Assembly: GCA_013289665.1 (NCBI GenBank)
Contig: JABCZN010000001.1
Span: forward strand, 496,001-560,000
Origin: Acidobacteriota bacterium
GTDB lineage: Bacteria; Acidobacteriota; Terriglobia; Acidiferrales; UBA7541
Length of the DNA: 64,000 nt
Reading direction: 5' to 3'
Part shown: positions 48,620 through 56,741 of the stretch, piece by piece
Numbering within the stretch: position 1 is the stretch's first letter
Layout of the letters: the number at the start of each line of letters is the position of its first letter
Position numbers and translations under genes: made by a program
Notes under the pieces: model-generated
Told to the model about the DNA's origin: nothing
Database searches by the model: none
The model's input: the letters and a program-made list of their open reading frames with translations, nothing else

Positions 48620-49183
48620 ATGTACGTTCGTCTGAATCTCGCGACCAATCCACTGCTCAGCCACCGGCGTTTCCTGGCCGGGTCGGCGGCGGTGGGCGCT
48701 TTGGGTCTGCTGATGTTGCTTGGACTTGGGTGGCGCGCTTACAACCTGCGCAAGGCCGAGGAAGACCTGCGAGCGAGGCGCAACAAGATTGAGAAGGAAA
48801 TGACCTCGGTCGGAGAGGAACGCAAGCAACTGGAGCTTTATTTCGCGCAACAGGAAGCCGCGGGAATGCAGGACCACGCAAAATTCGTGGTAGGCGTGCT
48901 TCAGGCGCGCGCCATCAACTGGACGCAGATGTTCATGGACCTGGAACGCGTCCTGCCACCCGGGGTGCGGGTTGTGCATATCGAACCGAAGCTGGAGAAG
49001 GGGATTGTTTCGGTTCACTTCGTAGTGGGAGCCACGAACCAGGAAGCAAAGCTGAAACTGCTGAAGTCGTTTGAGAATTCCGGCTCGTTTTCGCAGGTAA
49101 AGCTGTTGTCCGATCGGGAGGCCACCCAGCCGGGGGCTGATCCCCTGACCGTGGAATTTGTGGTGGAGTACCCGAACACCTGA
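48620..49183 (+). CDS. PilN-like alignment-complex protein
   Basis: 187 residues. Starts MYVRLNLATNPLL, the conserved PilN tail (x-x-I/V-N-L) that docks into PilM. One membrane helix (FLAGSAAVGALGLLMLLGLGW), a coiled coil (LRKAEEDLRARRNKIEKEMT), and a ferredoxin-like C-terminal domain (MDLERVLPPGVRVVHIEPKL, LKLLKSFENSGSFSQVKL). Bridges cytoplasm and periplasm with PilO. Confidence 0.87.
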   Translation: MYVRLNLATNPLLSHRRFLAGSAAVGALGLLMLLGLGWRAYNLRKAEEDLRARRNKIEKEMTSVGEERKQLELYFAQQEAAGMQDHAKFVVGVLQARAINWTQMFMDLERVLPPGVRVVHIEPKLEKGIVSVHFVVGATNQEAKLKLLKSFENSGSFSQVKLLSDREATQPGADPLTVEFVVEYPNT

Positions 49184-49185
49184 CC

Positions 49186-49752
49186 ATGAGCGACTTCAAG
49201 ATCAAAAAACGCCTCATCCTCGCGGGCCTTGCGCTGCTGCTCGTGATAGACGGGGGACTCGTGTATCACAACTCTCGGCTTGCGGTGGAGGATGAGAATC
49301 CGGATGTGGCGTTGAAGGCGAGGGCGCGCCGGGTTGCGCTGGTGAAGGCCGACGTGGAGCGGGCGAACAGAATCAAGGCCCGGCTGCCTGAAGTACAGAA
49401 ATACTTCGATCAGTTCGAGAGCACTTTACCACCAGCGGGAAAAGGGTACTCGGTGGTGTCGCAGGAATTTGACGAAATCGCGAAGGACACGCACGTTCAG
49501 GTGCAGGACCGGAAGTTTCGGCAGAAGGAGATTTCTGGGCGCAACGTCGACGAAGTCGAAGTGGAGGCGCTGCTGGACGGAGATTATGCGGGAATCGTGC
49601 GTTTTCTGAACCGGCTGCAGCGTTCGAAGAACACTTATATTGTGGACTCACTGGGGCTGGATTCGATTTCGGGCGTCGGCACCGCCAACCAGGCGCCCAC
49701 TGGCACGGTGAGAGTGTCGCTGCACCTGCGTTCGTATTTCAGGAAGACGTGA
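49186..49752 (+). CDS. PilO-like alignment-complex protein
   Basis: 188 residues, 2 bp after the PilN-like gene. One N-terminal membrane helix (RLILAGLALLLVIDGGLVY), a coiled-coil stretch (ARRVALVKADVERANRIKARLPEVQKYF) and a ferredoxin-like domain (EVEALLDGDYAGIVRFLNRLQRSKNTYIVDSL). Pairs with PilN in the periplasm. It overlaps the next ATG by 4 bp. Confidence 0.85.
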   Translation: MSDFKIKKRLILAGLALLLVIDGGLVYHNSRLAVEDENPDVALKARARRVALVKADVERANRIKARLPEVQKYFDQFESTLPPAGKGYSVVSQEFDEIAKDTHVQVQDRKFRQKEISGRNVDEVEVEALLDGDYAGIVRFLNRLQRSKNTYIVDSLGLDSISGVGTANQAPTGTVRVSLHLRSYFRKT

Positions 49753-50297
49753 TGGCGCAGACGAGACAACAGAAAGAGCGGATCGCGCTCGCGGCGCTGG
49801 TGCTGATTGCGGGGGCGTTCTGGTATTTCCGGCTGGGACGGCCGTCGGCGGCGAATTCGGGGGCCTCTGCCAACAATTATTCTCCGATCAACGCGCAGGA
49901 TTACGGGCCGATCCTGCGGGGCGTGAGCAAGGCGCAAGGCACGGAATACAAGAGCGCCGGGCGGAATATATTTGTGATGGGCGCGATGCCGAAGGAAATG
50001 GCCAAGCAGGGCCCCGTCAAGAAACCGTTCGTACCCCAGGGGCCTCAGCCGCCCGCTCCCCCTCCGCCCGCTCAATTGCCGATGGTGTTTTTTGGCTACG
50101 GGATGTTGCCTGCGGGAGGCGCGCGCCAGGCTTTCTTGAAAGAAGAGCCCGGGGAAGCGATATACATTGTCAGCGAAGGCGACCTTGTTTTGAATCACAT
50201 TCGGATCCTGCACATCGGAAACGACCGGATTGATTTTGAGGATACGACTACGGGTCAACGAGGATCGAAGAATCTGGAGGCGGCTCCGGCGGCATGA
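49749..50297 (+). CDS. PilP/GspC-like periplasmic linker protein
   Basis: 182 residues. N-terminal membrane anchor (RIALAALVLIAGAFWYFRLG), a Pro-rich linker (PQGPQPPAPPPPAQLP), and a small beta domain (FFGYGMLPAGGARQAFLKEE, IYIVSEGDLVLNHIRILHIG) like the homology region of PilP/GspC that contacts the secretin. The secretin itself is not in this window. Overlaps both neighbours by 4 bp, so it is firmly in the operon. Confidence 0.72.
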   Translation: MMAQTRQQKERIALAALVLIAGAFWYFRLGRPSAANSGASANNYSPINAQDYGPILRGVSKAQGTEYKSAGRNIFVMGAMPKEMAKQGPVKKPFVPQGPQPPAPPPPAQLPMVFFGYGMLPAGGARQAFLKEEPGEAIYIVSEGDLVLNHIRILHIGNDRIDFEDTTTGQRGSKNLEAAPAA

Positions 50298-51328
50298 GAA
50301 AATGCGTTCCAATACGGGGGAAGTTGGGCGGGCAGGGAGGCTACGCACTGGCGGTGGTGGTTTTTCTGCTCGCGCTAATTGCGATCGCCACTGTGGCAGC
50401 GCTTCCCGACGTTATCACCAATGGGCGCCGCGAAAAAGAAGAAGAGATGATCTGGCGAGGGAAGCAGTACGTGCGGGGAATTCGCCTGTATGTGCGGTAC
50501 TACCAGGCGCACGGCGGCACCACACGGTTTCCGACTTCCATGGAAGACCTCACGAAGAACAAAGTGGGAATCCGCTTTATGCGGCAGGCGTACAAAGACC
50601 CGGTGAACAGCGTGGACGGTTCCTGGCGGATGATTTATGTGGGGCCCAATGGGCAGTTGATTGGCAGCTTGAAGACCCGGCCGCTCGTGCCAGACGGACA
50701 AAATTCGAGTGCTTCGGGCGGCAGCAGCGGCGGGTTTGGGTCGTTGTTTGGCAGTTCGCAAGGTTCGTCGGGGACCAATTCGTCGTTTGGAAGTTCTTCG
50801 TTCGGAAGTTCCTCGTTTGGCAATTCGTCGTCGGGCAACTCGTCTTCGTTCGGAAATTCGTCGTTTGGCAACAGCGGCAATTCGAACGCGGCGAATCCGC
50901 AAGGGCAGAATACGGGTCAGGGAACGCAGAGCGGGCTGTCTCCAGATTCGTTCTCCACGCCGCAGGCGATTGCGAATTCAGATGGCACAGCAGACGTGGT
51001 GGGCGGGAACATTATCGGCGTGGGGAGCAAGGTCAACAAGGCTTCGGTGATCTGGTACGATAAGGCGAAAAATTACCGCCAGTTTGAGTTCATCTGGGAT
51101 CCTTCGAAGGAACCGGTGAACGGAGGCGCGGCCGCGGGGGTAATTGGCGTGCCGCCAGCGGGCACGCAAAACGGGTCGAACTCGATTTTCAGCAGCCCGA
51201 CGGGAAACAGCGGATTTGGCCAGCAGCCGACAGGAACGCCCACGGGGAATCCAAATCCCGGCAGCGGCAACAATCCCACTCCGGGGCCTCCTCCGGGGCA
51301 GGCGCCCGGGCAGAATCCACCGCAATAG
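50294..51328 (+). CDS. pseudopilin-like protein with Ser/Gly/Asn/Phe low-complexity region
   Basis: 344 residues. A type III-like leader (MRKCVPIRGKLGGQGG) precedes YALAVVVFLLALIAIATVAALP; position 5 is Val, not Glu, as in GspK-type minor pseudopilins. The core region RREKEEEMIWRGKQYVRGIRLYVRYYQAHGG is typical of acidobacterial T2SS-like prepilins. Residues about 135-215 are almost pure Ser/Gly/Phe/Asn with repeated SSFG/SSFGN units, and the C terminus is Pro/Gly/Asn rich (GNPNPGSGNNPTPGPPPGQ). Last gene of the second assembly operon. Role unknown. Confidence 0.78.
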   Translation: MRKCVPIRGKLGGQGGYALAVVVFLLALIAIATVAALPDVITNGRREKEEEMIWRGKQYVRGIRLYVRYYQAHGGTTRFPTSMEDLTKNKVGIRFMRQAYKDPVNSVDGSWRMIYVGPNGQLIGSLKTRPLVPDGQNSSASGGSSGGFGSLFGSSQGSSGTNSSFGSSSFGSSSFGNSSSGNSSSFGNSSFGNSGNSNAANPQGQNTGQGTQSGLSPDSFSTPQAIANSDGTADVVGGNIIGVGSKVNKASVIWYDKAKNYRQFEFIWDPSKEPVNGGAAAGVIGVPPAGTQNGSNSIFSSPTGNSGFGQQPTGTPTGNPNPGSGNNPTPGPPPGQAPGQNPPQ

Positions 51329-51369
51329 ACGCTAGCGCTCCTGCGCGCCGGCGGCCGATCCTGAACTAA

Positions 51370-52050
51370 TTATCGGAAAAAGAGCGAAGGCTTGGAACTT
51401 GCGACTCCCGCCGCGTCGGCTTTCAATTTTGCGTAAGTCTTTGCGATGCGCTGCACGTACTTCATCGTTTCTAGATATGGCGGCACACGGCGGCCATATC
51501 TGTCTACGCTCGCGGGCCCGGCATTGTAGGCGGCGAGCGCGAGGGTCAGGTCATTCTTGTATTTCTTCAATAAATCACTCAGATAGTGCGAACCGCCGTC
51601 TATGTTTTGGCCGGGGTCGAACGAGTCCTTCACGCCCATGAGTTCGGCGGTGCGGGGCATAAGCTGCATCAGGCCGCGGGCATTCTTGGGCGAGACGGCT
51701 TTCGGATTGAAATTGGACTCGATGGAAATGACGGAATGAATGAGGGTGGGATCAAGATTGTAGCGGGCAGCCGCATCGTGGATTAGTTTCTGAAAGGGGG
51801 TCTTGTCGGTCAGAGGCTCGGTGCTGGGTTCGAAGATCTCCTCGGGCTCGATAGCCAGGATGTCCGCGACGGGAACTTCCGCGACGCCGCCCTCGACGTG
51901 CAACCTGTAGCGATCCCCGAGAATCTCGTACCCGGTGACATTGAGCCGGGCGCCGCTGCGCAGAACTACGTAATCGGCGCGGGCCGGAACGCAGGAAGAC
52001 AAAAGAAACAGGCCAGTCGCGACAGCGTATCTGGGAAAGTTCAGGCGCAC
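51370..52050 (-). CDS. secreted lytic transglycosylase (SLT family)
   Basis: 226 residues. Signal peptide with possible lipobox (ATGLFLLSSCVPARA). A small N-terminal beta region (LRSGARLNVTGYEILGDRYRLH) is followed by the catalytic domain: LIHSVISIESNFNPKAVSP with the catalytic Glu in SIESNF, ARGLMQLMPRTAELMGV, ALAAYNAGPASVDRYG, YLETMKYVQRI. Cuts peptidoglycan, which could open space for the pilus machine encoded beside it. GTG start at 52050; overlaps the upstream HAD gene by 10 bp. Confidence 0.92.
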   Translation of the reverse strand: MRLNFPRYAVATGLFLLSSCVPARADYVVLRSGARLNVTGYEILGDRYRLHVEGGVAEVPVADILAIEPEEIFEPSTEPLTDKTPFQKLIHDAAARYNLDPTLIHSVISIESNFNPKAVSPKNARGLMQLMPRTAELMGVKDSFDPGQNIDGGSHYLSDLLKKYKNDLTLALAAYNAGPASVDRYGRRVPPYLETMKYVQRIAKTYAKLKADAAGVASSKPSLFFR

Positions 52051-52892
52051 CCGGGAAACTCCCGCAAGGCGAAACGTTCGATGGCCGCGGCAACGCCGTC
52101 ATTGTCGTTCGTGTGGGTAACGTGCCAGCCACGCGTTTTCAGTTCGGGCACCGCGTTCTCCATCACCACCGGGATACCCGCAAAGGATAGCATCGCCTCA
52201 TCGTTGTGATTGTCGCCGATGGCCAGGATTGCGTCTCTGGAAATGCCGCGCAGGGCGGCCCATTCGGCGAGCGCCGTGCCTTTGGAAACTTGCGGGTTGA
52301 TTACGTCGATCATCGCAAAATCCTTGCTCGGATAGGTGGTCACCGCCAGCGCGAATTCGTCTGCAAATTGGACGCCGCGGAGGGCCTGCTCGGCTGCTCC
52401 GATGGGCCGCACGGCGCCGGAGAACATGACCTGGATCGGGTCTTCGGTCAGGCAGGTTTCAAGGGGTTTTGATTCACCCAAGAACGGCTTGTTCCACTTG
52501 TAGTAGGCGCCGCGGATGCCGTCGTTGATATCGATTTTTTCCATCATGACCTGGTTGGCGAGGGGACGATCGAAGACGACCGAGGCGGCGTCGCGCCAGG
52601 TTTGCGTTGCCTGCAGGACGCGGAGGGCTGTGTCGCGCGGCAAGAGATGGCACACCAGCGTCTCACCCTGTTTGGTGCGCACGAGCGCTCCGTTGTTGAC
52701 GATCATGGTCAGCGGCGAATCGATCTGCAGGGCTACAGGCATCGCGAAGTCGTAGCGGCGGCCGGTTACGAGAGCGACTTCAATGCCGCGGCGGGTGGCT
52801 TCGGCGATGGCGGCGCGGTTGCGCTCGGAAACCGTGAAACGGCTGCTGAGGAGCGTGCCGTCAATATCGAGCGCGATGAGTTCGACGGGCAT
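52041..52892 (-). CDS. Cof-type HAD-IIB phosphatase
   Basis: 283 residues. HAD motif I LIALDIDGTLLSS, motif II-like ALVTGRRYDFAM, IIB cap domain, motif III/IV KGTALAEWAALRGISRDAILAIGDNHNDEAML. Hydrolyses sugar phosphates or related compounds in this family; substrate not predictable. Upstream partner of the transglycosylase gene on the minus strand. Confidence 0.92.
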   Translation of the reverse strand: MPVELIALDIDGTLLSSRFTVSERNRAAIAEATRRGIEVALVTGRRYDFAMPVALQIDSPLTMIVNNGALVRTKQGETLVCHLLPRDTALRVLQATQTWRDAASVVFDRPLANQVMMEKIDINDGIRGAYYKWNKPFLGESKPLETCLTEDPIQVMFSGAVRPIGAAEQALRGVQFADEFALAVTTYPSKDFAMIDVINPQVSKGTALAEWAALRGISRDAILAIGDNHNDEAMLSFAGIPVVMENAVPELKTRGWHVTHTNDNDGVAAAIERFALREFPGCA

Positions 52893-52954
52893 CCCTCCAT
52901 TTTAGCCGATTCCGGTGCGCGTACCCGCGAAAACGCGTGTGTTAGAATTTTCGA

Positions 52955-54193
52955 ATGTCCACCCACCGGTTGTATTACGACGATGCTTATCTGCAGAACT
53001 TTGATGCGCGGGTGTTGGAATGTTCGCCCGCCCTGCCGGTGCAGGGAGCTTCCGGCAGGCAGCCGGCCTGGGAGGTGCTGGTGGACCAGACCGCGTTTTA
53101 TCCCTCGTCGGGAGGCCAGCCGAATGATTTGGGATTGCTGGGAGAAGCGGTGGTGCTGGATGTGCGCGATGAAGCGGGTGGGATTGTGCATCTTGTGGAT
53201 CGAGAGATGCAGCCCGGGGGAGTGAAGGGATGCGTCAACTGGCCGCGGCGATTTGACCACATGCAGCAGCACACGGGCCAGCATCTGCTCTCGGCGATGT
53301 TTCAGGAGCGATTTGGATTGCCGACGGTGTCGTTTCACCTGGGCGGGGAGATTTGCACGATTGATCTGCACGGAGCCGAGCCTTCGAGGGATCAACTCGT
53401 CGGAACACAACGCGCGGCGAACAAGGTGATCTTTGAGGATCGTCCCGTCGGCGTCCGCTATGGCACGCGGGAAGATTTGGAACGGCTGGGCGCCCGAAAG
53501 CAGGTGGAGCGCGAGGGGCTTTTGCGGGCGATTGAGATTGAAAGCGCGGATTTGCAGCCCTGCGGGGGAACGCACGTGAAGTCCACGGGGCAAATCGGGA
53601 TGATTCTGGTGCGGGGTTGCAGCAAGGTGCGGCAAGACTGGCGGGTGGAATTTGTGTGCGGAGGCCGCGCGGAACGGCTGGCCACGGAGGATTTCAAGCG
53701 TGAGCGGGCGCTGATGGGCTTGTTGGGTTGCGCGCTGGAGGAATTGCCGGTGGCCGCGGAAAGACTGGCGGCCGAGCGGGATGCAAATTTCAAGAGTCTT
53801 CGCGCGGCGTTCGAGCAATTGGCGTCACTATGGGCCGCGCAATTGACGGCAACCGCTCCTGTTGCGGCGAACGGGGTTCGCGTTGTATCGCTCGTCTTGC
53901 GCGGGGCGCATCCGGAGTTGTTGCTGCCGCTGGCCACGGAAATTGCGAAGAACGAGCGGACGGTGGCCCTGCTGGTATTGGAGGGGACCGGGCAGTTGGT
54001 GTTCGCGCAGCATCCGACTGCGGGGAAGGATCTTGGAGCGGTGCTGAAAAGCGTGCTGGCGGCATATCCGGGGAAGGGTGGCGGGAGCAAGGATTTTCTA
54101 AGGGCCAAGCTGGCTGAGCCGCGCACTTCCGCGGCTGTGCTGGAGCTTGCGAAAAGTCTGACTGCCGAGGGGAAAAGGGGGTTGGCGGTGTGA
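52955..54193 (+). CDS. AlaX-type alanyl-tRNA editing protein with DHHA1 domain
   Basis: 412 residues. The second additional domain of AlaRS is intact: FYPSSGGQPNDLG, zinc-binding HMQQHTGQHLLSAMF (H-x3-H) and DLQPCGGTHVKSTG (C-x3-H). A coiled linker precedes the C-terminal DHHA1 domain (YPGKGGGSKDFLRAKL). No aminoacylation domain is present, so it should deacylate Ser- or Gly-tRNA(Ala) in trans. The gene is single, divergent from the HAD gene. Confidence 0.92.
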   Translation: MSTHRLYYDDAYLQNFDARVLECSPALPVQGASGRQPAWEVLVDQTAFYPSSGGQPNDLGLLGEAVVLDVRDEAGGIVHLVDREMQPGGVKGCVNWPRRFDHMQQHTGQHLLSAMFQERFGLPTVSFHLGGEICTIDLHGAEPSRDQLVGTQRAANKVIFEDRPVGVRYGTREDLERLGARKQVEREGLLRAIEIESADLQPCGGTHVKSTGQIGMILVRGCSKVRQDWRVEFVCGGRAERLATEDFKRERALMGLLGCALEELPVAAERLAAERDANFKSLRAAFEQLASLWAAQLTATAPVAANGVRVVSLVLRGAHPELLLPLATEIAKNERTVALLVLEGTGQLVFAQHPTAGKDLGAVLKSVLAAYPGKGGGSKDFLRAKLAEPRTSAAVLELAKSLTAEGKRGLAV

Positions 54194-54309
54194 AAGACGA
54201 GGGCCCGTTACAAAAAAAGAAGGCCGGTCGCCTCGTCGAATCGTTCAGCGGCGGAAAAGCGCCCGACTCGGAAGGCGGCCGCTACAAGGGCAAGAGGGGC
54301 TGTGGCCTG

Positions 54310-54327
54310 GGCCACCTGAAGGTGGCC
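54310..54327. repeat. short palindromic intergenic repeat
   Basis: GGCCACC and GGTGGCC inverted around TGAA, followed by GCTACGCG, in the gap between the editing-protein gene and the methyltransferase gene. Same general family as 5145, 14029, 24629, 28277 and 55332. Confidence 0.55.
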
Positions 54328-54401
54328 GCTACGCGACCAGTGAGCCGCGTCCTTTCATCCTCTCGGAAATTCAGGGCAATCATTCCATCGCCGCAACTTG
54401 A

Positions 54402-55181
54402 TTAGCGCAATAGGGATTTGGATTTGAGGACGGTGAGGGCACGCTGGACGGGCGATTTCTGGTTGAGCCAGTGCTTTTCGGTTTCAAGGAGCACACGGCG
54501 TCCCAATGAGGCGAACAGGGCGCGGGTTGAGGCGGGTTTGGCGTTTGCGGTGCGAAGGAGATCGTGGAAAGCGGGGGGCTGCTGCGAACCAACGGCAAGG
54601 ATGCCGAGGCCGTGGCCGTGTTCGAAGTTGAAGCTGGGAAAGTTTGGCGACAGCTCGGCCCAGAGTCGGTAAACGCCGAAGTCGCGTTGCGTTTCGACCG
54701 TATCGTGAAAAAGGACTACGGCGCGATCGCTCAGTTTGCGCCGCCAGGTTTCGAAGTCGGCCTTGACCGCGTCATAGGTGTGCAGGCCGTCGATGTGCAG
54801 CAGGTCGACGGAGGCGTCAGGGACGTTCGCCAAGGCCTGGTCGAAGGTCATGCGATACAAGACGGAAAAGGCCTCGTAGCGGCGATGGTATCTCTGTAAA
54901 TCAAGAAAGACGGATTCCTTGTAATAGTTGGCATGGACGTCGCCAAGCCAGGTGTCCACGGCGTAGCAGCGAGTGGGGAGCTTCAGTTCCGCGACGGCCT
55001 GGCAGAATGCGCAATAGGAAACGCCGTGCTGAGTGCCGAGTTCCACCAGGGTGCGAGGACGCAGCATCTCGGTGAGCGCCATGGCGAAGGGCACATGCTC
55101 GGTCCAACTGGATTTTTTGTGCATTCGCTCGGGAAAACGGCAGAGAAGTTGCCAATCGAGAGGATTGAATTCGGCGCACAT
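54402..55181 (-). CDS. class I SAM-dependent methyltransferase (Methyltransf_24-like)
   Basis: 259 residues. Motif I LVELGTQHGVSYCAF, acidic motif II YAVDTWLGD, motif ASVDLLHIDGLHTYDAVKADF, and VVLFHDTVETQRDFGVYRLW. This pattern is typical of methyltransferases found in glycan or rhamnosyl-modifying clusters. Here it stands alone, between palindromic repeats. Substrate unknown. Confidence 0.82.
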   Translation of the reverse strand: MCAEFNPLDWQLLCRFPERMHKKSSWTEHVPFAMALTEMLRPRTLVELGTQHGVSYCAFCQAVAELKLPTRCYAVDTWLGDVHANYYKESVFLDLQRYHRRYEAFSVLYRMTFDQALANVPDASVDLLHIDGLHTYDAVKADFETWRRKLSDRAVVLFHDTVETQRDFGVYRLWAELSPNFPSFNFEHGHGLGILAVGSQQPPAFHDLLRTANAKPASTRALFASLGRRVLLETEKHWLNQKSPVQRALTVLKSKSLLR

Positions 55182-55331
55182 GGCTCAATACTACATGAGA
55201 TGTATGTTCGTTGAGCCATGCGGGCTTTGAATTCGCAGGGACTTCGCAGCGAGGCGGGTCTCCTATCAGGCTGGGAAAAAATGCAGAGAACGCCTTCTTC
55301 AGGGGCTAGAGCCATTTATGCTAGTCGCTTT

Positions 55332-55356
55332 AGGCCGGGGCTGAAAGCCCCGGCCT
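55332..55356. repeat. short palindromic intergenic repeat
   Basis: An 11-bp perfect stem AGGCCGGGGCT / AGCCCCGGCCT with loop GAA, followed by GCTAAGGG. On the minus strand it lies after the acyltransferase gene (30 bp past its stop) and could terminate it. Confidence 0.7.
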
Positions 55357-55385
55357 GCTAAGGGAAAGACTTTTCCCGCAAACTG

Positions 55386-56195
55386 CTAGAAGAAGCGGCT
55401 GCGGACGCGATCGGGCAATTTGACCAGATCCACGATTGTGAGGAAATCGATGGTCTTGAACTCGCGATCGATGGCCGGCGGACCGCAGATGCGTCCGGAG
55501 ATTTCAAGGTACGCGCGGAAGAGCCGCGGGGGGCGGGTGGATTCCACGGGAGTCCCGGTGGACTGGCAACTTTGACCCGGTTGGGGGTTGGTGCGCAACG
55601 GCGGTGCGATGAGGTACTTTTCTTTCAGCGAATCGTACATGGCTACGCCGTAGTTTTCATCCTGGGAGGTAATCGAGCTGCAGCCGATCAGGTAGCGGGA
55701 CTCGTGGCGGGTGGCGTAGACCGCGATGCCCTTCCAGAGGGCGTGGAGAACCATGATGTTGCGGAAGTCCACGTGGACGCAGGCGCGGCCCAGTTCGAGC
55801 ATTTCGCCGCGAAGCGGTTCGTAAACGGAAAAATCGAAGATCTGGTTGCCGTAATAGCCGAGGTTTTTGTGGGCGACTTCGCCGGTTTGCAGGCGATAGG
55901 TGCCGACGAGTTTGCCGGACTCGAGGTCCGTTACCATGAGGTGGTCGCAAAAATTGTCGAAGGGGTCGATATCGAGGCGCTCGCGCTCGGAAATGGCCAG
56001 GCCTTCGCCAAGCTCCTCATTGAAGACGGAGTAACGCAGGCGCTGGCAGGCGATGAGCTGTTCAGCCGTTTGTGCAAGGCTGACTCGGAACAGGGAAGTT
56101 TCGGTTAAGAGGGGATCGCTCGTTACCGTTTTCACAGTTGACCTCTGGCTGCTGTCAGTTTCACGTGGCCTAAGTTTCGGCAATGTTTCAACCAC
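55386..56195 (-). CDS. OlsB-like N-acyltransferase (GNAT fold)
   Basis: 269 residues. FRVSLAQTAEQLIACQRLRYSVFNEELGE, DPFDNFCDHLMVTDLESGKLVGTYRL, MLELGRACVHVDFRN, LWKGIAVYATRHESRYLIGCSS are the signature blocks of the OlsB/hemolysin-like acyltransferase family, which adds a 3-hydroxyacyl chain to ornithine in ornithine-lipid synthesis. The first 40 residues are poorly conserved and Ser/Thr rich. Start is GTG at 56195; an internal start is possible. No OlsA partner is seen nearby. Confidence 0.82.
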   Translation of the reverse strand: MVETLPKLRPRETDSSQRSTVKTVTSDPLLTETSLFRVSLAQTAEQLIACQRLRYSVFNEELGEGLAISERERLDIDPFDNFCDHLMVTDLESGKLVGTYRLQTGEVAHKNLGYYGNQIFDFSVYEPLRGEMLELGRACVHVDFRNIMVLHALWKGIAVYATRHESRYLIGCSSITSQDENYGVAMYDSLKEKYLIAPPLRTNPQPGQSCQSTGTPVESTRPPRLFRAYLEISGRICGPPAIDREFKTIDFLTIVDLVKLPDRVRSRFF

Positions 56196-56741
56196 GTTAT
56201 TTTCGCGTTCAGACTGTGGGGCGTTACGATACGCTTGCTTCTCCTCAAGCTGAGTTTACGCGCATAGAAACCTAAAGAAAAGTGCGAGGGAGCGAAGTGG
56301 GAAACAGGCTGTGGAATTCGCGCAGCCGCGCGCGGCGGACGGCTTGATCTGCAGACCGCAGGTGTCGGCGGAAAATAGTTTATAGCCATCCTGGTCATTC
56401 GCCGCATCCAACCGGCGCTCGGCAGTCACAGTGCTTGTCCAAAACAATCGGCAGGATTAGGATGAATCCCCCTGGGATGGCGGCTGAAAAGGGGCTTTGC
56501 GGCAGGGAGGTTTCCGTCGAGGCGCAAGCGGTCCGGGTGGCGCCAAACCTGGAAGGCTGGGCGCCAGCCCAAATCTGGGGCGGGTGCCGACAACCCGGGT
56601 CTCGGTCTTGTCAGGATCACCACAGGAAGCGCTCAGAGGGGAATTGAAAAAAACTCCGAATGATTGCTCTTAGATACGGGCATTCCATGCGCCCGTGAGC
56701 ATAGCTTGGGACGATGCAATGCGTGTTGCTGGGGGGAGAAC
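56196..56741. other. 546-bp gene-free stretch between divergent genes
   Basis: No protein-coding gene recognised. A short hairpin GGCTGG-GCG-CCAGCC is at 56555-56569. The stretch must hold the promoters of the acyltransferase gene and the efflux operon. No regulator gene is present, which is unusual for an RND operon. Confidence 0.45.

Noticed and set aside
50740..50890. Repeated TCGTTTGG/AATTCGTCG units considered as a CRISPR-like or satellite array
   Set aside because: The units are codon-level repeats inside an in-frame gene (SSFG/SSFGN), with no spacers.
54190..54405. 71-codon frame overlapping the end of the editing-protein gene
   Set aside because: Runs through a palindromic repeat and has Lys/Gly-rich random composition.
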